From contig NZ_CP007035.1 in NCBI RefSeq assembly GCF_000243115.2, positions 2,108,001-2,172,000 on the forward strand: DNA of 64,000 bases. Direction: 5' to 3'. Both the position numbers and the translations under genes were made by a program. Positions 33,168 through 41,766 of this stretch are shown here, one piece after another. This DNA is from Niabella soli DSM 19437. Lineage in GTDB: Bacteria > Bacteroidota > Bacteroidia > Chitinophagales > Chitinophagaceae. How positions within the stretch are numbered: position 1 is the stretch's first letter; every line of letters starts with the position of its first letter. The notes under the pieces are model-generated. The model was not told where the DNA came from, ran no database searches, and saw nothing but the letters and a program-made list of their open reading frames with translations.

Positions 33168-34355
33168 TTACTGCATCTTATACTTTAAATAAATATCCAG
33201 CGCGTTTTGCTGCCGGTTGCCGCCATACTGAATAAGCCGCTGCCTGGAGACAGGATCCTTTATTTTCTTTTCCAGTTTTTTTATGCGCCAAAGCAGCAAA
33301 CGGCCGGCGGCCTTAAACCGGGGTCTTGGTATTTGTAACAAACCGCAGGAATAGTCCCCTAAAAAATAATAGTTGAAAAACAAATGCAGTTGCTGCATGA
33401 GGTTGCGCAGCAATTTATTCCGGGGATAACCTGATACCACCGTCTCATTTACCAGCGCCCTGGCCAGTGCAACAGAATCCTTATCTCCTGCACTTTGCGT
33501 CATTGTCCAATAGTACAAGGCTTCTATAGCCTGTTTTTCGTTATCGGGTAGCAGCTCTAACGGAATGCCCAGCAGGTAGCCAATGTATTTCCAGAAATGG
33601 AATAGCCCCTCCTTTTCTTCCTCCGTTGGCTGAAAGCCCATACGTTCCACGCCTGTAAGAAATACGATCGAAAAGCCCAGTTGGGTCGCCAGCATATCCC
33701 AGGTATTTAGCGGAACACCCCAGCGCGCATTGTCCCAATCGGTTTTATCCAAAATACTGATGCGGGAAAAGGCATGTATCATACGGGTGCTTAACACATG
33801 CCAAAGGCCGTTACCGCCCTCTTCAAATGCCTCATCGCGTGTAATGCCCACCCAGAAAATGGTGGTTTCGGTAATCCGTTTGGCGGCGCCCTTTTTTAGT
33901 GCCCCGGTATAAATAAGCGGCTTATTTATGGCAGCAGACTCGTAACCGCCCATCAAACAATAATTCCGCAGTACCATGAGGCCGGGAATGCCCGAACGCT
34001 GGCTCAGCTCCACCCCTTTTTTCAGTTTCTCCCTGTTGAGCCAGGAAGGATGTATTTCAAAAGTCTGAAAAAAAAGGTCCAGCAACTTCTGGTGCTCCGG
34101 AGCAACCGTCTGTTGATCTATATAGGCTTTTACCATAGCATGCGCCTTTCCAAAGCCGATCTTATTATACAATTGCCGGACCACCGCATCAGCCGGCCCG
34201 TCTGCTTCAAATAAATAATGTTTGTATTGCTCGGCATTGCGGATATCGGGGGTAAACCCCAATCGTTCCAGCAGGGATGCACCCACCCCTTTCTTCCAGT
34301 AATAATCAAAAGAAGTGGTATTGATCCTGTACCGTTCCGGCGTGTCTATCCTCAT
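33168..34355 (-). CDS. MpaB-like/DUF2236 oxygenase-family protein
   Basis: A 395-residue, mostly helical protein of the DUF2236 family, which includes ER-bound oxygenase MpaB/B' and the b-type-cytochrome latex-clearing protein Lcp. Visible parts: LEADG-type N-terminal region, NYCLMGGYESAAINKPLIY (about 130-148), TTIFWVGITRDEAFEEGG, and VPLNTWDMLATQLGFSIVFL. I start it at the ATG at 34355, two codons after a TTG. The ligand for a haem iron was not assigned. Substrate unknown. Confidence 0.75.
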   Translation of the reverse strand: MRIDTPERYRINTTSFDYYWKKGVGASLLERLGFTPDIRNAEQYKHYLFEADGPADAVVRQLYNKIGFGKAHAMVKAYIDQQTVAPEHQKLLDLFFQTFEIHPSWLNREKLKKGVELSQRSGIPGLMVLRNYCLMGGYESAAINKPLIYTGALKKGAAKRITETTIFWVGITRDEAFEEGGNGLWHVLSTRMIHAFSRISILDKTDWDNARWGVPLNTWDMLATQLGFSIVFLTGVERMGFQPTEEEKEGLFHFWKYIGYLLGIPLELLPDNEKQAIEALYYWTMTQSAGDKDSVALARALVNETVVSGYPRNKLLRNLMQQLHLFFNYYFLGDYSCGLLQIPRPRFKAAGRLLLWRIKKLEKKIKDPVSRQRLIQYGGNRQQNALDIYLKYKMQ

Positions 34356-34386
34356 TTTCAACCCTTCATTTTAAACGGGGGCAAAG

Positions 34387-34635
34387 TTAGGACGAATTTC
34401 TGGACGACTTAGCAATAAGATAGATCCCGCCAATCACCAATACCGTGCCCATCCCTATGAGAAAGGACCTAATCTCACTTTCGCTAACCCCATTTTGATT
34501 ACCCGCTGCTATTTCAGTGTTCTCATTATGAGTGGCAGTACGTTCGTTTTTGTATTTAAGGTAATAACTCGTTAACAATGCAACCACCCCTGCTACCAGC
34601 AGGATCTTTGCTTTACCTTTTGCGTTTGTTTGCAT
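34387..34635 (-). CDS. Small membrane protein of unknown function
   Basis: 82 residues with two hydrophobic segments (ILLVAGVVALLTSYYL, about 11-26, and FLIGMGTVLVIGGIYLIA, about 58-75) joined by a polar loop with repeated Asn. There is no recognisable family. It is 31 bp upstream of the MpaB-like gene on the same strand and could be cotranscribed with it. Confidence 0.55.
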   Translation of the reverse strand: MQTNAKGKAKILLVAGVVALLTSYYLKYKNERTATHNENTEIAAGNQNGVSESEIRSFLIGMGTVLVIGGIYLIAKSSRNSS

Positions 34636-34765
34636 AGTATTAAATTTATGAGGGCATTTAAATTCATCAAGGTCTTAGAGAAGCTTATCTCTTAATGGTT
34701 ATTTTTAAAGCTAATGACAGCAGCCTTAAACCGTTTATCGACCAGAAACCTAACAGTTTCCATTC

Positions 34766-35308
34766 CTACTCCGGGTCAGCCAGTTGATAAATAGCGCCGT
34801 GATTCCGACCCAGGCCGTCATAGTCCAGCCCATAGCCCACCACAAATTTATTGGGGATCACAAAACCCGTGTAATCAATCGGCACTTCATATTGGGTCAT
34901 TTCCGCTTTATGCAGCAGGGCTACAATCTTTAATGAATGCGGTTGCTGGTGTTGTAATTGCGGCAAAAAATAATGTAATGTTTTCCCGGTATCAATGATG
35001 TCTTCAAGGATCACCACATCCTTCCCGTGCAAATCATCTTCCAGCCCGATGGCCGTGGTTACATTTCCGGTTGATTTCGTGCCTTTATAGGATACCAGCT
35101 TTATAAAACAGATCTCGCTATCGACAGTAAGGTATTTAAAAAAATCGGCGGCAAACATAAACGAGCCGTTCAGTATGGCAATAAAGTACACCTTTTTGCC
35201 GGCATAATCTTTATTGATGGCATCTGCCAACTCTTTAATTCTTTTCTGCAACACTTCTTCCGAAAGGTATATAGAAAACCGTTTATCATGTACAGTGATA
35301 TCTGGCAT
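34766..35308 (-). CDS. hpt: Hypoxanthine phosphoribosyltransferase
   Basis: A 180-residue type-I phosphoribosyltransferase of purine salvage: hypoxanthine (and guanine) plus PRPP gives IMP (GMP). The PRPP loop is VVILEDIIDTGKTLHY (98-113), and YKGTKSTGNV (74-83) and the IPNKFVVGYGLDY segment near 150 complete the active site. It is the last gene of a minus-strand run, 13 bp after the glucosaminidase gene. Confidence 0.94.
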   Translation of the reverse strand: MPDITVHDKRFSIYLSEEVLQKRIKELADAINKDYAGKKVYFIAILNGSFMFAADFFKYLTVDSEICFIKLVSYKGTKSTGNVTTAIGLEDDLHGKDVVILEDIIDTGKTLHYFLPQLQHQQPHSLKIVALLHKAEMTQYEVPIDYTGFVIPNKFVVGYGLDYDGLGRNHGAIYQLADPE

Positions 35309-35321
35309 GGGCTTGGCTTGC

Positions 35322-35939
35322 TTAATTAACGGTCACACCAGGTTGCGCCGCACGTCCGGGGGTTTGAGGGGCGTCGGTATTATCCAGCGCGGCTAAAATG
35401 GGTTTCATATCGGCAGGCATTTCTTTTTTACCCAGGCCGATCAGGGTATAGTCTTCAAGATTGTACCGCTCGATCAGCCCGATGATCAGTTGCGGGTATT
35501 TGGGATTGGTGGCATAACCGGCCTTTTTTAATCCGTTGGCCCAGCCTTTATAATCGGCGGGATCCAGTTTAAACAGGAAGGCATACCGGTCACGGCTTTT
35601 TAAAAAATCCGAATGATCGCGAAAGGAGGACTCGGCGCGCTCATATTTTATAAACCGCTCCTGCGGATGGTCGTCATCATGTAATACATAAGGGCCTGTA
35701 TAACCGGTCTTACATTTGATGCCAAAATGATTGTTTGATCTTTTTACCAGATCGCCTTCGCCGGCGCTGGATTCCAGTATACCCTGTGCCAGTTTGATCG
35801 CCGCCGGCACACCGGTGCGATGCATTTCTTCAATGGCAATGCCCCTGTATTGCCGGATATAGGCCATAACTGTGGCCGATTGCTGGGCTGCAGCAGTAAG
35901 GGCCGTAAACAGGGCGATAGTCAATAATATTTTTCGCAT
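35322..35939 (-). CDS. Secreted endo-beta-N-acetylglucosaminidase (GH73-like)
   Basis: A 205-residue peptidoglycan hydrolase with a signal peptide (1-18). The FlgJ/LytG-type glucosaminidase domain has IKLAQGILESSAGEGDL (catalytic Glu56), NNHFGIKCKTGYTG and YAFLFKLDPADYKGWANGLK, ending at KYPQLIIGLIERYNLEDY. It cleaves the glycan strands in cell-wall growth or turnover. It is 10 bp after the O-methyltransferase gene and 13 bp before hpt, in one operon. Confidence 0.9.
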   Translation of the reverse strand: MRKILLTIALFTALTAAAQQSATVMAYIRQYRGIAIEEMHRTGVPAAIKLAQGILESSAGEGDLVKRSNNHFGIKCKTGYTGPYVLHDDDHPQERFIKYERAESSFRDHSDFLKSRDRYAFLFKLDPADYKGWANGLKKAGYATNPKYPQLIIGLIERYNLEDYTLIGLGKKEMPADMKPILAALDNTDAPQTPGRAAQPGVTVN

Positions 35940-35949
35940 CCTCTAATGA

Positions 35950-36591
35950 TTACAATTTGCGCATTAAATAAAGTCCGTCTCTAATGGTCAACACCAGTTT
36001 ATCAATATCGTTTCTCTGGCGGATGAAATCGTTAAATTCCTTGATGGCTTTGGCACTTTTTTTCTTCGGATTTTCCTCAAAAACCTGACCGTGAAAAAAA
36101 ATATTGTCGGCTAAGATAAAACCATTTTTCCGAACCTGGCCGATAATTGTTTCAAAATAGGCAATATAACCCGGCTTATCCGCATCAATAAACACCAGAT
36201 CCCAGGTTTCGTTCAGTTGTGGTAATATCTCTAAAGCATTGCCAATGTGCAGTTTAATCTTATTTTTCAAGGGAGATCTGTCGAAATATCCCTGGGCGAT
36301 TTTGCCGGTTTCTTCCCTTAGTTCCAGGGTATGTATTTCGCCGTCCTCCGTAAGACCCTCTGCCAGGCTTAAAGCGCTGTACCCGGTAAAAGTGCCCACT
36401 TCAAGAATGCGCCGGGGGCGGATCATGTGGCTGATCATTTCCAGTAATTTCCCCTGTACCGGCCCGCTCAACATATGGGGCTCCGGATGATTTTTTTGAG
36501 TAAAAGCATCAATTTCCTGTTGTAACGCATCAGGAGGAGAAGAAAAAGAAGCCGTAAATTGCTCCAATTCAACGGGTAGTAAATCCATCAT
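35950..36591 (-). CDS. Class I SAM-dependent O-methyltransferase
   Basis: 213 residues. The family-3 methyltransferase (COMT/CCoAOMT) set is complete: ILEVGTFTGYSALSLAEG (about 60-77), DLVFIDADKPGY (about 130-141), and ADNIFFHGQVFE (about 160-171). The acceptor is unknown. It is 10 bp before the glucosaminidase and 15 bp after the symporter gene, so it is probably cotranscribed. Confidence 0.9.
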   Translation of the reverse strand: MMDLLPVELEQFTASFSSPPDALQQEIDAFTQKNHPEPHMLSGPVQGKLLEMISHMIRPRRILEVGTFTGYSALSLAEGLTEDGEIHTLELREETGKIAQGYFDRSPLKNKIKLHIGNALEILPQLNETWDLVFIDADKPGYIAYFETIIGQVRKNGFILADNIFFHGQVFEENPKKKSAKAIKEFNDFIRQRNDIDKLVLTIRDGLYLMRKL

Positions 36592-36606
36592 CCAGTTTTG
36601 AATGTT

Positions 36607-38085
36607 TTAGTGCACCGAATCCTGTTCCAACTCCGAATGATCTGTAACAGGCTTGGAGATAGCCAACAACCCTATAAACGTCAGAGCAGCATTAATTATT
36701 ATGAGCTCCAGCCCTATTTTAAAATCGCCAAAAATTGCAGATTGGTATTTATCGATAAAGAAGCATATGATCGGTGCAATAAAACAAACATAAGGCACCC
36801 GTCCATCTGCCGGGCGGCGTTTGGTAAAGATGCCAAAAGCAAACAGCCCTAACAGCGGACCATAGGTATAACCGGCCAGCTTCAGGATGATGCCGATCAT
36901 GCTGTTATCATTGATCCAGTAAAACAGCAATACCATCAATAAAAACGAAAAAGCTACGATGAGGTGCACTTTCTGGCGGAATTGCTTCTTTTGCTTCTCA
37001 GCCATATCGGTCCGCCGCTGCAGCCCCATAATGTCAATACAAAAAGAAGAGGTCAGCGCCGTCATTGCCCCGTCGGCGCTGGGGAATAAAGCCGAAATAA
37101 GGGCTACAATAAATATTATGGAAATATAAGAGGGCATATGATTTAGCGCCACATCAGGAAATAAAGCGTCTCCTTTTGCCGTTAGCCCTTCCTGCGCTGC
37201 AAACAGATGCAATAACCCGCCCAGGTAAAGGAATAACCCGATCACCACCAGCATAATAAAGGCAAGGGAAACCATATTCTTTTTCGAATCTTTCAGGTTG
37301 GTAACCGAAATGCTTTTTTGCATCATTTCCTGGTCGATGCCCGTCATGCTTAGCGTTATAAACATTCCGGCGAGGATCTGTTTAATAAAGTAGCCGCTGG
37401 ACATAGGATCTGTATTAAAGACCTTTGACAATCCCGCGGAGCGCATGGCATTCAAACTATCGCCAACACTTATATTCATATGTTTCAAAAGAAAAACCGT
37501 GCAGATGACCAGGCCCGCCAGCATGCAGGTAGTTTGCAGCGTATCCGTCCATACAATCGTTTTTACCCCTCCCTCAAAAGTATAAAGGATGATCATCACC
37601 AGGATGATGACGGTGGATACCCAAAAGGGAATGCCAAAGCTGTCCAGGATCGTGATCTGTAAAATATGCACCACCAGGTATAACCGGGCGGTGGCGCCTA
37701 CCAGCCGGGATATAATAAAGAACCACGCACCGGTTTTATAGGACAATAGTCCCATCCGCGTTTTCAGATAACCGTAAATAGACGTAAGCTGTAACCGGTA
37801 ATACAACGGCAACAGCACATAGGCGATCAGTATATACCCGATCATATAACCGAGCACCACCTGCATATAACCAAAAGCATCTTTACCTACCGCGCCGGGA
37901 ACACTTACAAACGTAACACCGCTTAAAGACGTGCCGATCATCCCAAAGGCTACCAGCATCCAGTTGCTGTTCCGGTTGCCAATAAAAAAAGATTCATTAT
38001 TACTGTTCTTGCCCGTTTTCCAGGCAACGGCTAATAATAAAACGAAATAGATTATAACAATTGAAAACAGGAATGCTGCCGACAT
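36607..38085 (-). CDS. Sodium:solute symporter family protein
   Basis: A 492-residue protein with about 13 transmembrane helices of the SSS family. It has GNRNSNWMLVAFGMIGTSLSG near residue 36, the TVFVSVPGAVG-type helix, and the family's IVALISALFPSADGAMTALTSS segment near 325. SSS members import sugars, amino acids, sialic acid or proline with Na+; the substrate is not evident. It heads the operon symporter, O-methyltransferase, glucosaminidase, hpt. Confidence 0.88.
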   Translation of the reverse strand: MSAAFLFSIVIIYFVLLLAVAWKTGKNSNNESFFIGNRNSNWMLVAFGMIGTSLSGVTFVSVPGAVGKDAFGYMQVVLGYMIGYILIAYVLLPLYYRLQLTSIYGYLKTRMGLLSYKTGAWFFIISRLVGATARLYLVVHILQITILDSFGIPFWVSTVIILVMIILYTFEGGVKTIVWTDTLQTTCMLAGLVICTVFLLKHMNISVGDSLNAMRSAGLSKVFNTDPMSSGYFIKQILAGMFITLSMTGIDQEMMQKSISVTNLKDSKKNMVSLAFIMLVVIGLFLYLGGLLHLFAAQEGLTAKGDALFPDVALNHMPSYISIIFIVALISALFPSADGAMTALTSSFCIDIMGLQRRTDMAEKQKKQFRQKVHLIVAFSFLLMVLLFYWINDNSMIGIILKLAGYTYGPLLGLFAFGIFTKRRPADGRVPYVCFIAPIICFFIDKYQSAIFGDFKIGLELIIINAALTFIGLLAISKPVTDHSELEQDSVH

Positions 38086-38174
38086 ATTACTTAAACATTA
38101 AACTTTGGTTTCGAATTAAAATAAGTTTTGAAGATAGGAAAATTTGAATTCCTTTTGTAAAAAACTATTCTCTT

Positions 38175-38720
38175 ATGCCGATACAAGCACTTGCTGTTTT
38201 TTGTGGATCAAAAGACGGAAACGACCCATTATTTACGCAACATACGGAAGCACTGGGCACGCTGATGGCCCGGCATAATGTTACGCTGATCTATGGCGGC
38301 GGCAATGTAGGTCTGATGGGCACGATTGCCAATGCAGTGCTTAACGGCGGCGGAAAAGTTACGGGCGTGATCCCCCAATTGCTGGCAGACCGGGAGCGAT
38401 CACACGAGGGATTAACCGAACTATTAATAGTGCCGGACATGCACACAAGAAAACGGAAACTATATGAATGGTGCGATGCCGCGATCATACTGCCGGGCGG
38501 TTACGGGACCCTGGATGAATTTTTTGAGATGGTCACCTGGAATAACCTGGCCATTCATGACAAGCTCATTTTCATTTTAAACACCAATGATTTTTACACG
38601 CACCTGTTAGCGCATATTGAAAAAATGTACGCGGAAGGTTTTTTGTATGAATGGCCCTGGGAGAAAATTAGAGTGCTGAGCGAACCGGGAGCGTTGTTGC
38701 CTTATATCATGTCAGTTTGA
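38175..38720 (+). CDS. LOG-family phosphoribohydrolase
   Basis: A 181-residue Rossmann protein of the TIGR00730/LOG family. YGGGNVGLMGTIANAVL (40-56), MHTRK (89-93) and PGGYGTLDEF (107-116) match the conserved active site. These enzymes release the free base from nucleoside 5'-monophosphates (cytokinin activation in plants; purine metabolism in bacteria). It is a single gene between the symporter and GGGP synthase genes. Confidence 0.93.
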   Translation: MPIQALAVFCGSKDGNDPLFTQHTEALGTLMARHNVTLIYGGGNVGLMGTIANAVLNGGGKVTGVIPQLLADRERSHEGLTELLIVPDMHTRKRKLYEWCDAAIILPGGYGTLDEFFEMVTWNNLAIHDKLIFILNTNDFYTHLLAHIEKMYAEGFLYEWPWEKIRVLSEPGALLPYIMSV

Positions 38721-38914
38721 TAAAACTTATATAGCAAGACAGGTATTCTGCTGATTTTCTGCCAAAACCTCATCTGCGCTTCTTCATGAGCAAATATTTG
38801 CGTATTCAGCAGGCTTTTAACACTACATCGACGCACTTTGTGTGCCTTTATTTCCTCAAATACGGGTTTTTTCAGAAAACTTTTGCATTTTTGCAGGAAA
38901 CCTTCCCTTTCCTG

Positions 38915-39673
38915 ATGAAGATAGACATTTACGGTGGTTTAGTTGAAAAGAAAAAAAATGCCCAAAAATCATTTGCGGTATTAATTGATCCTGATTCAGT
39001 TACACCATCCACCCTCGACAAACTGGTTACACTGGCCACAACGGCCCGGGTTGACTATTTTTTTGTGGGAGGAAGCCTGGTATTGTCTACCCATCTGGAT
39101 GAAGTGATCCAGCAATTGAAAGCTGTTACAACCATCCCGGTTGTTTTGTTTCCCGGCAGCCCTTCACAGGTAAGCAAATATGCGGATGCCCTTTTATACC
39201 TGTCGCTGATTTCAGGCAGAAACCCTGAGTTATTGATTGGCCAGCATGTACTTTCTGCACCTTTTGTAAAAAAGAGCGGGTTGGAGATCATCCCTACCGG
39301 CTATATCGTTGTGGACGGTGGCGCGCCTACCACGGTTTCGTATATCAGCAATGCAGCGCCGGTACCTTCTGATAAAAATGATATTGCATTGTGTACCGCA
39401 ATGGCGGGAGAAATGTTGGGCATGAAGCTCATTTATATGGATGCCGGCAGCGGCGCCCAAAAACCGATCACCGAATCCATGATTGGCGCGGTAGCAAAAA
39501 ATGTGGATATTCCAATAATTGTCGGCGGAGGCATTACCGATCCTGAAAAAGCGTATCTGAACTGCAAAGCCGGCGCTGATGTAATTGTTGTGGGCAACGC
39601 CATTGAAAAAGATCCATCGCTGATTACCGAGATCAGCCATGCGGTGCATTCTGCTAAAGCTGCGAAGGTTTAG
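38915..39673 (+). CDS. Geranylgeranylglyceryl/heptaprenylglyceryl phosphate synthase
   Basis: A 252-residue TIM-barrel prenyltransferase. FAVLIDPDSVT (about 18-28), PVVLFPGSPSQVSKYADAL, YLSLISGRNPELLIGQHV, IPTGYIVVDGG, MKLIYMDAGSGA and IIVGGGI are the GGGPS/PcrB blocks. It couples a polyprenyl diphosphate to glycerol-1-phosphate, the ether-lipid type reaction, here in a bacterium. I start at the ATG at 38915 (MKIDIYGGLVEKK); the 43 upstream codons have unusual composition and lie in the LOG-GGGPS spacer. Confidence 0.92.
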   Translation: MKIDIYGGLVEKKKNAQKSFAVLIDPDSVTPSTLDKLVTLATTARVDYFFVGGSLVLSTHLDEVIQQLKAVTTIPVVLFPGSPSQVSKYADALLYLSLISGRNPELLIGQHVLSAPFVKKSGLEIIPTGYIVVDGGAPTTVSYISNAAPVPSDKNDIALCTAMAGEMLGMKLIYMDAGSGAQKPITESMIGAVAKNVDIPIIVGGGITDPEKAYLNCKAGADVIVVGNAIEKDPSLITEISHAVHSAKAAKV

Positions 39674-39739
39674 TTAGTAGGAAATTGCTAGTGGCTGGTA
39701 GCGGCCTACTACCTATTTACTACTCATTACTAGCTCCCG
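39674..39739. repeat. Word-like degenerate repeats between GGGP synthase and LytTR genes
   Basis: TTAGTTAGTAGGAAATTGC, TAGTGGCTGGTAGCGGCCTAC and TACTACCTATTTACTACTCAT are short drifting units in a convergent gap. It may act as a bidirectional transcription end; no clear stem-T-run was found. Confidence 0.45.
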
Positions 39740-40465
39740 TTAAAAGCTCATCATCTCCTTAAACCGTACTGCTTGGCGACGGCTTACTTCAATTTTTTCC
39801 CCGTCTTTTAATTCGATCAGCAGCCCGTTATTAAAATAAGGTTCAATTTTGTCGATCATCCGCAGGTTGATAATATGTTTGCGGTTGGCGCGAAAAAAAC
39901 TTTTAGGGTCCAGCCGTTCTTCCAGGGCATTAAGTGATTTTAAGATCAATGGTTTATTCGTACCAAAAAATACTTTTGCATAATTGCCTACGCTTTCAAA
40001 AAGACGTATCTCGCTTAACCGTACAAACCAGCAGCGGTCTCCGTCCTTTACAAAAACCTGGCTGTTTTCCGTTAACAGATCATGATTCACAAAAGAAACG
40101 CCTTCGGTTTCTTCATAATCGGGAATATTCAGTTTTTTGATGGCGTCTTCCAGCCGTTTACTGTCAATCGGTTTTAACAGATAATCCAATGCATTTACCT
40201 CAAAGGCCTTTAATGCATATTCATCATAAGCGGTGGTAAAAATGACCAGCGGTGTATATTCCAGTTGCTGCAGCAACTCAAAGCCCGATTTACCGGGCAT
40301 TTGAATATCCAGGAAGATAAGATCCGGCTGATGATGATTGATCTTTTTTATACCGTCCTCCGCATTATTAGCCTCATCCACGATCTCTATTTCAGGAAAT
40401 TCCAGTAAAAGTTTTTTTAGCTCAGTGCGAGCCAGCCGTTCGTCATCAATTATAATGGTACGCAT
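39740..40465 (-). CDS. LytTR-type response regulator
   Basis: A 241-residue regulator. The receiver domain (1-120) has the acidic pocket (Asp7, Asp8) and phosphorylated Asp53 in DLIFLDIQMPG, plus TAYDEYALKAFEVNALDYLLK. The LytTR DNA-binding domain (about 140-240) has RLFESVGNYAKVFF and FFRANRKHIINL. It is 20 bp after its cognate histidine kinase, forming a two-gene operon of the AlgR/LytR class. Confidence 0.94.
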   Translation of the reverse strand: MRTIIIDDERLARTELKKLLLEFPEIEIVDEANNAEDGIKKINHHQPDLIFLDIQMPGKSGFELLQQLEYTPLVIFTTAYDEYALKAFEVNALDYLLKPIDSKRLEDAIKKLNIPDYEETEGVSFVNHDLLTENSQVFVKDGDRCWFVRLSEIRLFESVGNYAKVFFGTNKPLILKSLNALEERLDPKSFFRANRKHIINLRMIDKIEPYFNNGLLIELKDGEKIEVSRRQAVRFKEMMSF

Positions 40466-40485
40466 ACTTTTTAGTTCTATTTTAT

Positions 40486-41550
40486 TCAGGCAGGTAATGC
40501 TATTTTCGCTTCAACCGTCTCCGGTGTTAATTGTTTTATTTCAAAACCACTACGTCCGGGGTATAATAATTTTAACCGGTCGCGGATACTGTTCAACCCA
40601 AATCCGGTGTCTTCGTTTCCGTATACCAGCTTGCCGGTGTTGCGTACACAAAGTTCAATAAAATTATTTTTAATGGTGGCTGCAATGGAAACCACGCCCC
40701 CCTTTACTTCCCGCCCGATACCGTGCTTGATAGCATTTTCGACCAGGGTTTGTAAGATCATCGGCGGAATTTGTTTATCCAGCAACTGCTCATCAATATG
40801 ATAGTCGACCAACAACCGGTCCTCAAAGCGCACCTGCTCCAGCGCCAGGTAATCTTCCACAATTCCCAATTCCTTACGCAACATAACCGTTTCTGTTTTG
40901 TGCATGGTGATGCTGCTGCGGAGGATATTGCTTAATTCCGTGATCGCATCGCGGGCACGCTCCGGGTTTTCATCCACCAGCGCCCGGATACTATTTAACG
41001 CATTAAAAATAAAATGGGGGTTGATATTTGATTTAATGGTTTTAAGCTCCAACTCCCGCACCACCGATTTTAAACGAAGCGTATCGATCTGTTGTTGCTG
41101 ATAGTCCCTCTCATAATGATAAATGATATAGACGGCATTCCACAAAAAAATATAAATGCACCAGGAAATAGTACCGTCGATCGACATCAGCCAGATGCCC
41201 CTGCGTTTCAGCAGTTCCAATTCCCTGGGCATGAACAAAGAAAAACGGGAAAGGAGCTGGTGTTCAACCAGCCCGCAAAGCAACGCAGTTATAAAGGTCA
41301 GCAAAATAAAATTAAGCACCTGGATGCCTATCTTATGATTAAGCAATCCCAGCCCGCGGATAAAAATGCGCATGATATGCGTCATCACCAGCCCTATCAG
41401 CACAAAACAGCAGGCCCGTTTAAAAAAAAGACACTGATCCTTTGGGGTATCCAATTTCCCGTAAAGCCAGGCAAAAAACAGGTGCATCAGGAAAAATGCG
41501 CCCCACCCCAATAGCTGAAACCACCAGTATTTTGTTTTGCCGGTAAACAT
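40486..41550 (-). CDS. LytS/YehU-type sensor histidine kinase
   Basis: A 354-residue membrane kinase with about four N-terminal transmembrane segments (10-30, 45-62, 78-95, 125-145). The His_kinase domain has INPHFIFNALNSIRALVDEN (phosphorylated His179), and LQTLVENAIKHGIG is the ATP-binding N box. The extracytoplasmic loops are short, so the signal may be a membrane event. It is divergent from the glycoside hydrolase gene at 41767. Confidence 0.93.
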   Translation of the reverse strand: MFTGKTKYWWFQLLGWGAFFLMHLFFAWLYGKLDTPKDQCLFFKRACCFVLIGLVMTHIMRIFIRGLGLLNHKIGIQVLNFILLTFITALLCGLVEHQLLSRFSLFMPRELELLKRRGIWLMSIDGTISWCIYIFLWNAVYIIYHYERDYQQQQIDTLRLKSVVRELELKTIKSNINPHFIFNALNSIRALVDENPERARDAITELSNILRSSITMHKTETVMLRKELGIVEDYLALEQVRFEDRLLVDYHIDEQLLDKQIPPMILQTLVENAIKHGIGREVKGGVVSIAATIKNNFIELCVRNTGKLVYGNEDTGFGLNSIRDRLKLLYPGRSGFEIKQLTPETVEAKIALPA

Positions 41551-41766
41551 GCAACAAAGCTAACCAATTCCCATCCGTCCGCAGACAAAAATCAGTAAGT
41601 GGCAAAAATCATTTATAAAAGGTGCGATCAATAGTCAACATACAAATTCCAGGGTTTTCACGAGCACCCCTTTCTCCGTGAATTTATAGTGTACAACCGG
41701 TTGCGCGAAAAAGAAACCGTACTGGTTGTGCATTTTTTTTAGATTTGTTTGTTTAAATGCACGAAA
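41551..41766. promoter_or_regulatory. Divergent promoter region: sensor kinase / glycoside hydrolase
   Basis: A 216-bp spacer. TAGATTTG at 41740-41747 matches the -7 consensus exactly, 19 bp before the ATG at 41767, so the hydrolase leader would be short. The -33 box is not evident. A box for the minus-strand kinase was not found. Confidence 0.4.

Noticed and set aside
38786-38914. 43-residue N-terminal extension of GGGP synthase
   Set aside because: Composition is unlike the enzyme and the family begins at MKIDIYGGL; there is no targeting signal in it.
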